This document shows positions 15,754 through 26,600 of a stretch of DNA of 64,000 nucleotides, one piece after another. Within the stretch, counting starts at the first letter, position 1, and every line of letters starts with the position of its first letter. The position numbers were made by a program, and so were the translations under genes. The stretch comes from JAGZEG01 sp963930185 (GTDB lineage: Bacteria; Actinomycetota; Coriobacteriia; Coriobacteriales; UMGS124): positions 38,047 to 102,046 of the forward strand of contig CAWVLT010000064.1 of assembly GCA_963930185.1 (NCBI GenBank), written 5' to 3'. The notes under the pieces were generated by a model. It was not told the DNA's origin. It saw only the letters and a list, made by a program, of their open reading frames with translations, and searched no databases.

Positions 15754-18700
15754 TTATGCCACGGCGACGGTGCCCTGGCCGCGCAGGGCGTCCTCCACCT
15801 CGGCGCGCAGGGCCACGTTGCGGGTGTCCACGTGCAGGGGGATCTCGGCGCGCATCGTGCGGCCCGAGGTCTCCTCCACCAGCAGCTCCACGTTGTCGTT
15901 GCCCGGGTAGCGCCCGAAGGTGCGCGACAGGGTTGCGATGAAGCTCTGGTTGAGCAGCCCGCTCAGGATGCGGATCTCCATGGTCTTGGGACGGTTGTTT
16001 GCCTCGCTGAGCTCGAGCTTCTCGATGTCCATGACGATGATCTGGTTGCCGCGGTCGCTGCGCTCCAGGCTGCCGCGCACCTTGACGAACACGTCGCCCA
16101 TGCTGGCGCCGGTCACGGGGTCAGTCTCGCCGAACAGGATGGAGCCCTTGCTGGCGAACACCTTGGGGAAGGCCACGCACTGCACCTCGCCCTCCATGTC
16201 CTCCAGCGTGAACACCGCCATCTGGTCGCCCTTGCTCGTGACCTTCTTCTGCACGCCGCCCACCATGCCGGCCCAGGAGAACACCTTCTTCTCGGGGATG
16301 GTGTAGACGCCCGAGCCCTCGACGGCCTCCTCCTCCAGCTGCGAGAGCTGGTAGTCGCGCACGCGTGACAGCGCGTACTCGTAGGGGCGCAGCGGGTGGT
16401 CGGAGACGTAGATGCCCAGGACGTCGCGCTCCTCGCCCAGCTTCACGTGGTTGTCCCACTCCACGCCGTCAGGCGCGACGCGCGTGCTCACCGATCCGGT
16501 GTCCTCCTCGTCGAGCAGATCGAACATCGACATCTGGCCGGCGGCGCGGTTCTTCTGCGCGCGCTGGGCGGCGTCCACGATGTTGGAGGGGTTGTCCTTG
16601 GAGACGAGCCAGGACAGCTGCTTGCGGGTGTAGCCGGTGGAGTCGAACGCGCCGGCCTTGATGAGCGACTCGATGACCTTGCGGTTGGTCTTGGAGAGGT
16701 CGATGCGGTCGACGAAGTCGAAGATGTCGCGATACGCGCCGCCCCGTTCGCGCTCGGCCACGATGAGGTCGCTCACTCCCTCGCCCACGCCCTTGATGCC
16801 GGCCAGACCGAAGCGCACGCCGGTCTCGACGGGCGTGAACTCGTTGCCCGACTGGTTGATGTCGGGCAGCAGCACCTCGATGCCGTCGTGGCGGCAGGCC
16901 GAGATGTAGTGCGTGATCTTGTCGGTCTTGCCCGTGTAGGAGGTGAGCACGGCCGCCATGTACTCGTTGGGGTAGTGGGCCTTGAGCCAGGCGGTCTGCA
17001 TGACCAGGATGGCGTAGCCGGCCGAGTGCGACTTGTTGAAAGCGTAGGAGGCGAACTCGAGCACGTCGTTCCAGATGCGCTGGGCGATCTCGCGGGAGTA
17101 GCCGTTCTTCTCCGCCCCGTTCATCCAGTGGTCGTAGATGGTCTCCTTGGCGCCGTCGGACCAGTCGAACACCTTGTCGGTGAGCATCTCGATCTTCTTC
17201 TTGGCCACGGGCTTGCGGATGCGCGAGTCGCTCTCACCGGCCGAGAAGCCGCACATCTTCATCGAGATCTGCATGACCTGCTCCTGGTAGACCATGGTGC
17301 CGTAGGTCTCGCCCAGGATGTCGTCGAGGCGCGGGTCGTAGGAGACCGCGGCCTCCTTGCCGTTCATGCGGTTGACGTAGCTGTCCACCATGCCGGCGCC
17401 CAGAGGTCCCGGGCGGTACAGGGCGATGAGAGCCACCACGTGCTTGTACTCGCGCGGCTTCATCTTCTTGATCGTGGCGGTCATGCCGCCCGACTCGACC
17501 TGGAACACGCCCGCGGTGTGGCCCGAGCTCATGAGCTCGAAGATCTTGGGGTCGTCAAAGGGGATGGCGTCCACGTCGATGTCCACGCCGTGGGTGGCCA
17601 TGATGTTGGCCTTGGCCTTGGAGATGACCGTGAGGGTGCGCAGGCCCAGGAAGTCCATCTTGAGCAGGCCCATGTCGGCCACCATGTGGCCTTCGTACTG
17701 GGTGATCTCCACGCCGCCCTTGGTGTCGAGCTTGGTGGGCACGTGCTTGTTCACGGCCTCCGGGGCGATGAGCACAGCGCAGGCGTGCACGCCCTCGCCG
17801 CGCGTAAGGCCCTCGATGGCCAGGGCAGAGTCGATGATCTGCTGGGCGTCGGGGTCCTCCTGGTAGGCCTTCACGAAGTCGGGCGAGTAGAACGCCTTGG
17901 CGTCGGAGCTGGTGTCCTTGCCCAGGGCGGCGTTGAGCGTGTTGTGCTTGTCGGGCGAGCCGTCGATCATCTTGGAGAGCCTGTCGGCCAGAGACACCGG
18001 GTAGCCCAGGACGCGCGTGGCGTCCTTGATGGCAGCCTTGGCCTTGAGCACCGAGTAGGTGATGACGTGGGTGACCTGGTCGGACCCGTAGCGCTGCCGG
18101 ACGTAGTCGATCACGTCCAGGCGCCGCTCATCGTCGAAGTCCATGTCGATATCGGGCATCTCGGTACGCTCGGGCGACAGGAATCGCTCGAACATCAGGC
18201 CGTTTGCCAGCGGGTCGAACGTGGTGATGTCCATGGCGTAGGCGACGATGGCGCCGGCGGCGGATCCTCGGCCCGGGCCCACGCCGATGCCGTTGCGCTT
18301 GGCCCAGCGCACGTAGTCCTGCACGATGAGGAAGTAGGCGGCGAACCCCTTGTCGCAGATGACCTTGTACTCGTACTCGAAGCGCTCCACCACGTCGGGG
18401 CGGGCGGTCTTCCAGTCCTGCCCGTAGCGATGGGCCAGGCCCTCCTCGCACTCGCGGCGGAACTGGCTCTCGTGGGTCTGGCCCTCGTCCAGGCCAGGGT
18501 AGCGCGGCAGCAGGATCTGGCTGAAGTCGAGGAACACGCCCACGTGGTCGTCGATCACGCCGTCGGGGCGGGCGCCGCACTTCTCGGCGATCTCGACCGT
18601 GTTGTCGCACGCCTCGGGGAACTCGGCCAGCGCCTCGCGCATCTCCTCCTCGGACTTCATGTAGAACTGGTCGTTGGGATAGGGGTTCTTGTTGGACGGG

Positions 18701-19443
18701 TCGTTCATCTTCCAGCCGCGGCCGTTGAACACCATGAGCTCCTGGGTGGAGGAGTCCTCGCGTCGCAGGTAGTGGAAGTCGTTGGTTGCCACGGTCTTCA
18801 GGCCCAGCTCGCGGGCGATGGAGTCCAGCTGGCGGTCGAGGTCGAGCTGGAACATGCGGGTGGAGTCGCCGGGGCCGCCGCTTGCGCCCTTGGCCCTGAA
18901 CCCGACCTCGAAGTTGTTGTGGTTCTGCAGCTCGATGTAGAAGTCGTCGGGGCCGAAGATGCCGGCGAGGGTCTTTGCCCAGGCGATGGCCTCGTCGCGG
19001 TTGCCCAGGCCCAGGCAGTTGGGGATGATGCCCGAGGGGCACGCCGAGGTGGCGATGAGGCCCTCGTGGTGGTCGCGCAGGCTGGGCAGCGTCACACGGG
19101 GCTTGTAGTAGAAGCCCTTGGTGGCCGCCTGCGAGACGATGTTCATGAGGTTGACGTAGCCGGTGTTGTCCTTGGCGAGCAGGATCATGTGGTAGAGCTC
19201 GGGCTTCTTGTCGCGCGCCAGCGTCTCGTCGGGCGTGAAGTACACCTCGCAGCCGATGATGGGCTTGATACCGGCGGCGCGGGCGTCCAGGTACCACTGG
19301 GCGCAGCCGTACATGTAGCCATGGTCGGTGATGGCGCAGGCCCCCATGTTGAGCTCAGCCGCCCGCTTGGCCATGTCCTTGAGACGGGTGATGCCGTCGA
19401 GCATCGAGTATTCGGTGTGACAGTGCAGGTGCACGAATGCCAT
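15754..19443 (-). CDS. dnaE: DNA polymerase III alpha subunit
   Basis: The 1229-residue replicative polymerase has an N-terminal PHP domain (VHLHCHTEYSMLDG, ITDHG), then the C-family polymerase core with GPGRGSAAGAIVAYAM and the palm aspartates in PDIDMDFDDERR near residue 430. The fingers and beta-clamp-binding regions follow, then a C-terminal OB domain (VFVKVRGSLERSDRGNQI). Length and domain order fit DnaE1. The start at 19443 (MAFVHLHCHT) is chosen over an upstream ATG at 19488 because family members begin just before the PHP motif and AGGGGGT precedes it. The upstream region carries a cluster of TGTCAG repeats. The stop is followed by the tandem repeats and hairpin element. Confidence 0.97.
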   Translation of the reverse strand: MAFVHLHCHTEYSMLDGITRLKDMAKRAAELNMGACAITDHGYMYGCAQWYLDARAAGIKPIIGCEVYFTPDETLARDKKPELYHMILLAKDNTGYVNLMNIVSQAATKGFYYKPRVTLPSLRDHHEGLIATSACPSGIIPNCLGLGNRDEAIAWAKTLAGIFGPDDFYIELQNHNNFEVGFRAKGASGGPGDSTRMFQLDLDRQLDSIARELGLKTVATNDFHYLRREDSSTQELMVFNGRGWKMNDPSNKNPYPNDQFYMKSEEEMREALAEFPEACDNTVEIAEKCGARPDGVIDDHVGVFLDFSQILLPRYPGLDEGQTHESQFRRECEEGLAHRYGQDWKTARPDVVERFEYEYKVICDKGFAAYFLIVQDYVRWAKRNGIGVGPGRGSAAGAIVAYAMDITTFDPLANGLMFERFLSPERTEMPDIDMDFDDERRLDVIDYVRQRYGSDQVTHVITYSVLKAKAAIKDATRVLGYPVSLADRLSKMIDGSPDKHNTLNAALGKDTSSDAKAFYSPDFVKAYQEDPDAQQIIDSALAIEGLTRGEGVHACAVLIAPEAVNKHVPTKLDTKGGVEITQYEGHMVADMGLLKMDFLGLRTLTVISKAKANIMATHGVDIDVDAIPFDDPKIFELMSSGHTAGVFQVESGGMTATIKKMKPREYKHVVALIALYRPGPLGAGMVDSYVNRMNGKEAAVSYDPRLDDILGETYGTMVYQEQVMQISMKMCGFSAGESDSRIRKPVAKKKIEMLTDKVFDWSDGAKETIYDHWMNGAEKNGYSREIAQRIWNDVLEFASYAFNKSHSAGYAILVMQTAWLKAHYPNEYMAAVLTSYTGKTDKITHYISACRHDGIEVLLPDINQSGNEFTPVETGVRFGLAGIKGVGEGVSDLIVAERERGGAYRDIFDFVDRIDLSKTNRKVIESLIKAGAFDSTGYTRKQLSWLVSKDNPSNIVDAAQRAQKNRAAGQMSMFDLLDEEDTGSVSTRVAPDGVEWDNHVKLGEERDVLGIYVSDHPLRPYEYALSRVRDYQLSQLEEEAVEGSGVYTIPEKKVFSWAGMVGGVQKKVTSKGDQMAVFTLEDMEGEVQCVAFPKVFASKGSILFGETDPVTGASMGDVFVKVRGSLERSDRGNQIIVMDIEKLELSEANNRPKTMEIRILSGLLNQSFIATLSRTFGRYPGNDNVELLVEETSGRTMRAEIPLHVDTRNVALRAEVEDALRGQGTVAVA

Positions 19444-19523
19444 GCAAAACCCCCTACGCAACCGAGTGCCGAATCCCCGCGCATGCAAGGCGCCCCGCAG
19501 GGGGTGCCGTGACAGGCGCGGTA

Positions 19524-19552
19524 TGTCAGATCCCTTGTCAGATGTCAGTCAG
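19524..19552 (-). promoter_or_regulatory. Cluster of TGTCAG repeats upstream of dnaE
   Basis: TGTCAGA occurs at 19524 and 19536, TGTCAG at 19543, then TCAG at 19549, all in one orientation about 80-110 bp upstream of dnaE. On the minus strand this reads as CTGACA repeats. It may be an operator; no known regulator motif is recognised. Confidence 0.3.
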
Positions 19553-19645
19553 CCATAAGGATAGCGTGCCCGCGGACGGAAATGGTGGCAAGCAGATGTG
19601 GGTTTGAAGGGCTGGCGATGACGGGCGCCGACGGCAGCGGGCGCG

Positions 19646-19990
19646 TCAGCGGCCGGCGAGGCGGTCGAGGACGGTGCGATACCCGCCCGGCCCGTACTTG
19701 AGGCAGCGGCCCACGCGCGACACCGTGGCCGCAGAGGCCCCGGTCAGCTCCTGGATCCGAACGTAGGACGCCCCGGCGTCGAGCATGCGCGCGATCTCCA
19801 GGCGCTGGGCGAGGTCCTCGAGCTCACGGGGGGTGCACAGGTCGGCGAGCAAATCGCGCGCCTCGTCAGGGCTCTCGAGGCTCACCATGGCCTCGAAGAG
19901 AAGCCCCAAGGAGGCGGAGGCGTCGGCGGAAGACCCGCCCGCGGGGGCGGGGCCGCCCAGACCGTCTCGCGCCGAGCCGTCGTTACCCAT
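19646..19990 (-). CDS. YerC/YecD-type TrpR-related DNA-binding protein
   Basis: The 114-residue protein ends in a TrpR-like helix-turn-helix: LCTPRELEDLAQRLEIARML followed by SYVRIQELTGASAATVSRVGRCL, a pattern typical of the YerC/YecD family. The first 25 or so residues are a low-complexity Gly/Ala/Asp/Ser stretch. The start at 19990 is chosen because GAGGAGG lies 8 nt before it; longer in-frame ATGs upstream give Arg-rich, non-homologous sequence. The regulated genes are unknown; it is divergent from addB and upstream of dnaE, so it could influence either. Confidence 0.85.
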   Translation of the reverse strand: MGNDGSARDGLGGPAPAGGSSADASASLGLLFEAMVSLESPDEARDLLADLCTPRELEDLAQRLEIARMLDAGASYVRIQELTGASAATVSRVGRCLKYGPGGYRTVLDRLAGR

Positions 19991-20109
19991 GTCGTCATCC
20001 TCCTCGTCCGTCACCGCGTCGCACCACGGGCATGCCCCGCGCCGGTCGCCCCGCCACGCCGTGCGCGATCCACGGCGCGTGCGACCTGCGGCACGCCTTG
20101 CCGTCGCAT

Positions 20110-20118
20110 ACTTTAGCA
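20110..20118 (-). promoter_or_regulatory. Extended -10 promoter for the yerC-like gene
   Basis: On the minus strand TGCTAAAGTATGCG matches the his operon promoter (TGCTAAAGTATCGC) at 12 of 14 positions, about 120 bp upstream of the gene. No -35 is evident, consistent with an extended -10 type. Confidence 0.4.
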
Positions 20119-20297
20119 TGTGAAAGCGGCGCGCCGCACCTCCGTGTCCGAAGCTTTGGCAAAACCGCGTTTCCGTCATGCGGACACGCTAGAATGGTAG
20201 GTATGCACTCGAGAGAACGGCACGCATCGTGCGGCGGGCGGCGAACGCCGCAGCCAGGCCGCGCGACAAGACCGCGACGCAAAGGGAGGCAGCACCC

Positions 20298-23200
20298 TTG
20301 GAATCGGGACTCACCGTCATCATGGCGCCCTCGGGACGCGCCGTACGCGAAGCGACCGACCGGCTCGTCGGGCAACTGGGGCGGCGGTGCGCGCGCGTCG
20401 CGCGTCTGCTGCCGAACGCGCGGCTCGCAAGCCTCACCCAGCGCCGGCTTGCCGACGCGGGGCTCCCCACGCTGGGGATCGACGTCGCCACGCTCGACGC
20501 GTGGGCCCTGGGCCGCTGGGAGGTGTTCGGCGACGGCCGGGTGGCCGTTCGCCCCGAGCAGAGGCGCGCGATGGCCCTCAGGGCGCTCGCGCTGACGCCG
20601 ACCAGGCTGCTCAACGCGGGTGCGCGCGGACTTGTCGGCTGCGTCGAGGCGGCCGTGCGCAAGGCCGCGGGGCTGGCGGAGTTCGACAGCCCGGACACGG
20701 CGCGCCTCGGCGGCCTCAGCGGCGCGCAGCGCGAGCTCCTCGAGGTCTGCCGGACCTACGAGCGGCTGCTTGCCGACCACGGCCTCATCGAGCCGAGCCA
20801 GGCGACGGCCCTTCTGCCCGGCGTCATGGGCGAGGCGGGATGGGCGCACCTCGTGCTTGAGGACGCCTCGTCGATCGCGTGCGCGCAGCGCCCCCTGCTT
20901 CTCGAGGCGGCGAGGCGGGCGGGGGTCACGCTCGTGGTGCGCGCGGGCGAGTCCGACGTGCGCGACGATGGGGCCGGCCCCACGACCCGTACCGGCGCCG
21001 CCGGCGCATGCCCTGCCAGCGCGAGCGCCTTCCACCCCGGCTACGCGCTTGCCCAAGATGGCGTCTGCGCACTCGCCGGCCTGTGCGAGGAGCAGGGGAT
21101 CCCTGTCGCGTGGGAGCGCGCTCCCGAGGCGGACGGCGCCCCGCGCACCGAGGAGCTCGCGCTGCTCGCGCGCGCCGTCTTCCAGCCATCCTGTGACCGA
21201 CAGGTGCCCGCCACAGGCGCCGTGCGCTTCGTGATGCCCTCCGGCGGCTACGCCCAGCCCGAAGCCCTCGCCCAGCAGATCGCGCTGCTCCACGAGCAGG
21301 ACGGCATTGCCTGCCGGCAGATCGTCGTCACGTGCAAGGATCCCCTCAAGACGGCGGAGGGCCTCGCCGAGAGGCTGGCGACGCGCGGCATGAGCTGCCT
21401 CGCGCAGGGGTCGGTGCCCCTTCCCCTCACGCACGTGGGGAGCGCACTGATCGGACTTGCGCGTCTCGCATGCCAGGCGCAGCAGGGAGACGGCCCCGCC
21501 GCGACCATGCGCGCGTGCGCCAGCGACCTCGCCCGCAACCCCCTGCTCGGCATCCCGGCGCGCGACGCCCTGCGCCTCGATCGGCACTGGCGCCAGCGCA
21601 GGCTCACCGGCACCCGCGACATGCTCGAGGGCCTTTGCGAGGCATCCCCGATCGCACGCAGCGTCGTCGACGCCATCTGCGCGGGTGACCTCGCACGGGC
21701 CGCCGCCTGCCTGGGCGAGCGCATCCCCAGCGGGCCGCTGCCCCCCGACTTGAGAACCGAGAGGGCCGCCTGCGACGTGGCGGAAAGGATGGCGCTTGCC
21801 GCGCAGGAGTACGGGGTGCTCCCCTCGGGCCCGGGCCGGCAGGCGGCCACCGCATGCGAGACGATCGAGCGCCTGTTCGAGGGTGCGCGCGTCCGGACGA
21901 GTCGCCTGAGCGTCGCCGCGACCTCCCTGGACGCGCAGCGCAGCGCCGAGGTGCTCTCGATCAACCCTGACGCCGTGTGGATCGTGACCCTTCCCGAGGC
22001 CCAGGGCCTTCAGGCGCGCGCCCTCGTCATGTGCGACCTCACCGCCAACTCCTACCCGCTCTCCGAAAGCCCCAGCGCCGCCGACGCGCTGCTCGAGTCG
22101 CTGGGCCTGCAGGCAAGGCCCGACGCGACCGACGCGCTGCGCTGGCAGCTCATGGCGGCCCTGGACGCCACGAGCGACGTCCTGGTGCTCGAGCGGCCCC
22201 TTGCCGACGAGAACGCCCGCGCCCTGAGGCCGTCCGCGCTTCTGGAGGAGCTCGTGGACTGCTATCGCGCGGACGTGACCTCGTCAGACGACCTGAGCCG
22301 CTCGACTGGCCTGCCCAAGCGCGGCACGCTGCGCGCCGACGCCCCGGCAGGGATGCCCCACCTTGACGAGCTGCCGCTGGCCCGCCCGCTTGGAGAGGAG
22401 ACGTTCGCCGAGCTCCTGAGCCCCGTGGGGCCGCTCGACCGCGCCGTCAAGCCCGTGGAGGCGCCCCGGCTCTGCCTGCGCGAGCAGGGGTCGGCCGCCC
22501 TGCTCGCCCCCGACGACATGGCGATGTCACCCAGCGGCCTCGAGATGCTGCTGCGCTGCCCCGCCCGCTGGTTCTTCGAGCGCCGCGTCCCCTCCAACGG
22601 CATCGACGCCGAGTTCGGGCCGCTCCAGAGGGGCAACTTCCACCACGCGGTGCTGCGCCTGTTCCACGAGCGCCTGCAGCCCGAGCTCGGCATCGCGCGC
22701 GTTTCCCCAGACGCCCCGGCAGAGCTGCTCGCCCGCATCGACGTGCTGCTCGACGCCTGCTTTGACCAGACCGTCGCCGACTTCGAGCACGCGGTGCGCG
22801 GGGGCGACGGGCAGACGAGCAGAAGCGCTGACGAGCGCGCCGTCGGCATGCTCGTGGCGACAAGTGCCCTGGAGAGGCAGGCCCTCGAGTCGATGAGGCT
22901 CAGCCTGCGCGAGTGCGTGCGCAGAGACGCCCTCCTGCCCGCCGGGTACGTGCCGGTCCACAACGAATGGGAGTTCGGGCGCGTCGACCGCGGCCAACAG
23001 GCCGTGCCCTACGCCGGCATCAGGCTCCACGGGACCATCGACCGCATCGACACCGACGGCCAGGGCGGGCTGCTTGTCATCGACTACAAGGGTAGCCTGA
23101 GCACGGGATACGGGCCCGTGGCCGATTCCGTCGCAGCGACGCGCGCCGGCGCGGCGGATGGCGACGCCAGGCAGGCAGACGCGAGCGGCGACCAGACGGA

Positions 23201-23612
23201 CGCGGACGACGATCCCACGGCGACGGCCACCGACGCGCCCGAGGGGGCCGATCCCTTGCCCCTGCACTCGCAGGCGCTCATGTACGCCGGCGCGCTCAGG
23301 CGCCTCGGCCTAGCGGAGGGATCGCGGGTGAGCGGGGCCCTCTACCTGTCCTACTCCTCCCCCACCATCAAGGGCTTCGCCGAGGCCGGCCTGGTCACCC
23401 CCGGCAGAAAGGACCTACTTGACGAGGGCTGTCTTGTCAGGCCCCTGCCAGACGGCTCGAGCGGCCTGGACGCCCTGATCGACCACGTGGAGGGCAGTGC
23501 CGCCGAGGCGATCGGGCGGCTCCTCGACGGAGACATCGAACCGAACCCGCGCTTCGGGAAGCTCTCCTGCGAGCGCTGCGGCGTGCCCAACTGCCCGAGG
23601 AAGGTGTGCTAG
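20298..23612 (+). CDS. addB: AddB-like helicase/exonuclease subunit with Fe-S nuclease domain
   Basis: The 1104-residue protein is the partner of the AddA gene that starts one base after its stop. The C-terminal nuclease shows LLVIDYKGS (catalytic D-x-K, residues about 927-935) and QALMY (Q-x3-Y) near 991. A [4Fe-4S] site is suggested by a Cys in LLRCPARWFF near residue 753 and three Cys in the final CERCGVPNCPRKVC. The N-terminal part has the degenerate helicase fold of AddB, with weak similarity and no clear Walker A (IMAPSGRAV). An Asp/Ala/Thr-rich insert of about 45 residues splits the nuclease motifs. The TTG start at 20298 follows AAAGGGAGG; an upstream ATG at 20229 has no ribosome site. 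The complex processes double-strand breaks for recombination. Confidence 0.85.
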   Translation: MESGLTVIMAPSGRAVREATDRLVGQLGRRCARVARLLPNARLASLTQRRLADAGLPTLGIDVATLDAWALGRWEVFGDGRVAVRPEQRRAMALRALALTPTRLLNAGARGLVGCVEAAVRKAAGLAEFDSPDTARLGGLSGAQRELLEVCRTYERLLADHGLIEPSQATALLPGVMGEAGWAHLVLEDASSIACAQRPLLLEAARRAGVTLVVRAGESDVRDDGAGPTTRTGAAGACPASASAFHPGYALAQDGVCALAGLCEEQGIPVAWERAPEADGAPRTEELALLARAVFQPSCDRQVPATGAVRFVMPSGGYAQPEALAQQIALLHEQDGIACRQIVVTCKDPLKTAEGLAERLATRGMSCLAQGSVPLPLTHVGSALIGLARLACQAQQGDGPAATMRACASDLARNPLLGIPARDALRLDRHWRQRRLTGTRDMLEGLCEASPIARSVVDAICAGDLARAAACLGERIPSGPLPPDLRTERAACDVAERMALAAQEYGVLPSGPGRQAATACETIERLFEGARVRTSRLSVAATSLDAQRSAEVLSINPDAVWIVTLPEAQGLQARALVMCDLTANSYPLSESPSAADALLESLGLQARPDATDALRWQLMAALDATSDVLVLERPLADENARALRPSALLEELVDCYRADVTSSDDLSRSTGLPKRGTLRADAPAGMPHLDELPLARPLGEETFAELLSPVGPLDRAVKPVEAPRLCLREQGSAALLAPDDMAMSPSGLEMLLRCPARWFFERRVPSNGIDAEFGPLQRGNFHHAVLRLFHERLQPELGIARVSPDAPAELLARIDVLLDACFDQTVADFEHAVRGGDGQTSRSADERAVGMLVATSALERQALESMRLSLRECVRRDALLPAGYVPVHNEWEFGRVDRGQQAVPYAGIRLHGTIDRIDTDGQGGLLVIDYKGSLSTGYGPVADSVAATRAGAADGDARQADASGDQTDADDDPTATATDAPEGADPLPLHSQALMYAGALRRLGLAEGSRVSGALYLSYSSPTIKGFAEAGLVTPGRKDLLDEGCLVRPLPDGSSGLDALIDHVEGSAAEAIGRLLDGDIEPNPRFGKLSCERCGVPNCPRKVC

Positions 23613-26600
23613 ATGGATCTCTCCACGTTTACCGACGACCAGCGCGCCTGCGTCACCTGCGTCGACCGGCCGCTGCTCGTCTCGGCTGGCGCCGGCTCGG
23701 GCAAGACGTTCATGCTCACCCAGCGCATCGCCTACGCCCTGCTCAACCCCGAGCAGTCGGGCGTACACGGCATCGACCAGATACTCGCCATCACGTTCAC
23801 CGACCTCGCCGCCGGCGAGATCAAGGCGCGCGTGCGCTCGACGCTGCGCGCCGAGGGGCTCGTGGAGCAGGCGCTTGCCGTTGACTCCTCCTGGATCAGC
23901 ACCATCCACGGGATGTGCTCGCGCATCCTGCACGAGCATGCCCTGGACCTGGGGCTCGACCCGCAATTCACCCTGCTCGACGACACCGACCGCTCCGCGC
24001 TTCTGCGCGAGGCGGTCAACGAGGCCGTGGCCGGCGTCACGCTGGGGCGGCCCGACGCGGGCGGGCAGGCGGAGTCGACGGAAGGCGATAGCGAGGAAGA
24101 GGCCTCGTGGTCGGAGCGGGACGACGAGACAGATGGCGCCGGCGAAGGCCCGGGCGGGGAAAGGCCGTTCGCAAGCGGAGACTTCGCCCTCCTCTTCTCC
24201 GAGTACGAGGGCTCCTCGGGCAGCAGCAAGGTCGGCAGGATGGTGGAGGACCTGCTCGAGGCGGCCGCAAACGTGCGCGGCGGCCTGGACGCGGTCGTAT
24301 GCGGCCCGGACCCCCTGTCGGCACACGACATAGCCCTCGCCGTGCACGACGAGCTCGTCACGATCAACGCCCGCGCACGCGAGAAGGGCATCAGCAAGAA
24401 CGGCTTGCAGAAGAGGGCGAGCAAATGGTCGACCACGGCGCTCGACCGCACCATGGACCCGCAGACAGGCATCGCCGCCTTCGAGCGCCTGCTGGCCGAC
24501 CGCGGCCTCACCTACGAGCAGCTCGCCGGCGCGCTGTGCGCGTTCAATCCCAAGTTCAGTCGTGGTTCAGTCCCCGATGACCTCAAGGCAGACAACCTGG
24601 ACTTCCGGCTCGCCTACGATCAGGCGTGTCTGGAGTGCCTCACGGGGCTTGCCCACCAGCCGCGCACGCAGCTGGTCGAGCTGGCGCGCCGCGCACAGGC
24701 GATCTTCGAGCGCAAGAAGCGCGAGCTGTGCGCCCTGGACCAGAACGATCTTCTGCTCGTGACCCTCGACGCCCTCGAGCGCAACCTGGGCGGAGTGGCC
24801 GACGAGTACGCCGACAAGTTCTCCCTGGTTATGGTCGACGAGTTCCAGGACACGAGCGCCCTGCAGATCGCCATCATCAGCCACCTGGACGGCGCCAACC
24901 ACGCCCGGCTGTGCACCGTGGGCGACACCCAGCAGAGCATCTACCGCTTCCGCGGCGCGGACGTGGACACCTACCGCGCGCACAAGGTCCAGATGCGCGG
25001 CGAGGAGGTGGGCGCGTGCTACCGGCAGCTCGACCGCAACTGGCGCTCCCATGGCGACATCATCGAGTTCGTGAACAGAGTGTTCGCCCAGGACGAGGTG
25101 TTCGGCAGCGGGCCCGACAGCGAGTTCATCCAGCTGGGCTACGACGAGAACCACGCGGCGAAGAACGACTTTGACTTGGACGTGCCGCGCGTGGACCTTC
25201 TGCTTGCCACCGGAAGGCGCTCCGGTGGAAGAGTGCAGGCGCCCTCAGGCAGCCAGCGCCTGCAGGTTGAGGCGCGTGCGATCGCGCGGCGCTTCATGGC
25301 GCTGCACGGGGCTGGCGAAGGCCACCCCGATCGCGACTGGGGCGACATGGTGATCCTGCTCGGGCGCATGAGCAACGCCGATACGTACGCGCAAGCCCTG
25401 CGCGACCTGGGCATCCCCTGCGTGATAGCGGGCGGGTCGATCTTCTCCCGCGCCGCTGAGTCGCGGGCAGTCTGCCACCTGGCCTGCGCCGTGGCCAACC
25501 CCCACGACGACGAGGCGGTGCTTGCGGTGCTCCAGGGCGACATGTTCGGCCTCTCCCCCGACGAGCTGCTGCGCCTGGCGACCGACGAGGACGGCAGACG
25601 ACGCGGGCTGTGGGCGGGCCTCTGCGCGGCCAAGGACACCGACCCCTCGCCGCGCGTGCGCCTGGCGGCGGCCTGTCTGTGCGAAGCGGTGGCCGAGGCG
25701 GGCCGGGAGGCACCCTCGCGCGTCCTTACCCGCGCGGTGCTCTCCTCAGGCTGGCTCGACCGACTGCAGGCCGAGGGCGAGCAGGGCATGGCGATGGGCG
25801 CCAACGTCCTCAAGGCGCTGCGCCTGGCGGCCTCGCTCGAGTGCGACCCGCACGCCCCGCGCGCCATGGCGTCGGTGGCGGCACGCATGCGTACGAAGTT
25901 CGACGAGGGCATGAAGGAGGCGCCCGGCGCCCTGAACGCCCAGGGCCAGAACGCCGTGCGCATCATGACCATCCACGCCTCGAAGGGACTTGAGTTCCCC
26001 ATCGTCGCCATGGCGGAGTTCTACGCGCCGGGCATGACCAGCAAATCCGCACTCGCAATCGAGACGATCGGCGAGGACCTGTTCGTGGCGCTCGGCCCTG
26101 GCAGGTCGTGCAAGGAGAAGAGGCCGTTCGAGCAGCTCAGGTATTATGCCACCACGGATCGCTCCAAGCAGCTCGAGGCGCTGCGCAAGCTGCAGGAGGA
26201 AAACGCGCAGCCCTATGCACAGGAAGAGACAGTCGACCCCCGCGACGCCCAGACGGCAAGCGACTTCTTCAACGCCGTGAAGGCCCACGCCCAGGCAGGC
26301 GAGCTCGCCGAGATGCGCCGCAAGTCCTACGTGGGCATGACCAGGCCGCGCGAGCTGCTCATCGTGGCCGCCCACCCCTGCGAGGCCAGCAAAACGGGTG
26401 CGCTACGAAAGCGCGGCCTTCTGTACCCCGACGTGCTCGATGACGTGCGCCGTGCCTTTGCCTCGGGGGACACCGACCTCAAGACGCAGCCGGATGGCTA
26501 CGAGTTCCCCAGCTCGTTCGGCACGCCGCGGAGCATCGCGGTCACCTGCGAGCACATCCATATGGAGAAGATCGACGGGATGGTCGTCCTCAAGGACGTG

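Noticed and set aside
16396..19512. A 1038-codon plus-strand open frame opposite dnaE
   Set aside because: It mirrors dnaE codons at high GC, is rich in His, Val, Gly, Leu and Arg without any domain, and dnaE itself is fully conserved.
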